In this document: positions 39,690-40,000 of the stretch, in pieces | Layout of the letters: each line of letters opens with the position of its first letter | Position numbering within the stretch: position 1 is the stretch's first letter | Source: Prorocentrum cordatum | Lineage: Eukaryota > Sar > Dinophyceae > Prorocentrales > Prorocentraceae | Assembly: GCA_963575745.1 (NCBI GenBank) | Contig: CAUYUJ010020170.1 | Location: forward strand, 619,013-659,012 | Length of the DNA: 40,000 nt | Direction: 5' to 3' | The notes under the pieces: generated by a model | What the model was told of the DNA's origin: nothing | Databases searched by the model: none | The model's input: the letters and a program-made list of their open reading frames with translations, nothing else | Program-made: the position numbers and the translations under genes

Positions 39690-40000
39690 TCACAGAGCTC
39701 AAAGGGCGGGGAGGAGAAGGAGGACGAGGCCAAGGAGGAAGGGAACGATGAGGACGAGGAGGGGGAGGAGGAGGAGGAGGAGGAGGAGGAGGAGGAGGAG
39801 GAGGAGGAGGAGGAGGAGGAGGAGGAGGAGGGGAGGAGCAGGAGCAGAGAGAGCAGGAGCAGGAGAGCAGGAGCAGGAAGCAGGAGCAGCCAGGAGCAGG
39901 AGCAGGAGAGGGAGCAGAGCAGAGCACGAGCAGGAGCAGAGCAGGAGGCATGAGGGCAGGAGGAGCAGGAGACGAGACGAGAAGAGGAGGACGAGGGGGA
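39690..40000 (+). repeat. GGA microsatellite passing into AGCAGG repeats
   Basis: ggagga is near-pure from 39762 to 39835; after that cagga/gagcagg units run to the window end. ORFs of Glu or Arg/Ser runs here are repeat products. Confidence 0.93.

Overview
This window reads as nuclear DNA of a dinoflagellate. The evidence is a Ty1/copia-class retroelement whose protease, integrase, reverse transcriptase and RNase H wording is what I know from dinoflagellate genomes, GC-rich sequence, and long tracts of unrelated satellites with no intact host gene. The class is inferred with fair confidence; the genus is not determinable here (a large-genome form such as Prorocentrum or Polarella would fit). 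I see no tRNA, rRNA, CRISPR array or prokaryotic operon.

Layout. 1-5.9 kb is repeats: a GGGGCC-rich degenerate repeat, a 1.6 kb (CAGCCT)n hexanucleotide tract, nine 73-bp satellite units, and a pyrimidine-rich dispersed repeat at 5.1-5.8 kb. 5,950-27,786 is one 21.8 kb LTR retroelement. It has two ~300-bp LTRs, a near-match to the initiator-Met tRNA primer-binding site just inside the left LTR, a GC-purine polypurine tract abutting the right LTR, and a 5-bp near-perfect target duplication (ACTCA/ACTTA). 27.8-40 kb is again a mosaic of satellites: 83-bp, ~90-bp and ~100-bp units, a 298-bp tandem duplication, GA/CT and TA microsatellites, several strong hairpins, and an inverted copy of the 5.1-5.8 kb repeat at 30.65-31.27 kb.

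The retroelement. Reading left to right: a Gag that begins inside the LTR as in Ty1, a long coiled coil, a small CxxC-CxxC module, a Gag core and Cys/His nucleocapsid, a DTG aspartic protease, a DDE integrase, reverse transcriptase and RNase H, in copia order. The frame changes many times and has in-frame stops. The reverse-transcriptase catalytic box YVDD has decayed to CVNG, so this copy is dead. Unusually, about 10 kb of further, partly open coding sequence lies between RNase H and the right LTR. It includes a segment with PARP/ADP-ribosyltransferase-like HGTS...GIY motifs, an amber-interrupted ~364-codon frame with DGVSLH/DTHHF motifs, proline-rich linkers and long frames I do not recognise.

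The least expected signal is a short DNA hairpin family, core GGC-NNA-GCC, found 29 times inside the retroelement and not seen in the ~18 kb of flanks. The base pair just outside the core co-varies (C-G, T-A or G-C in 24 of 29), so these look like real stem-loops scattered through the coding body. A 236-bp inverted-repeat element with an 11-bp tandem array in its loop is also nested in the retroelement.
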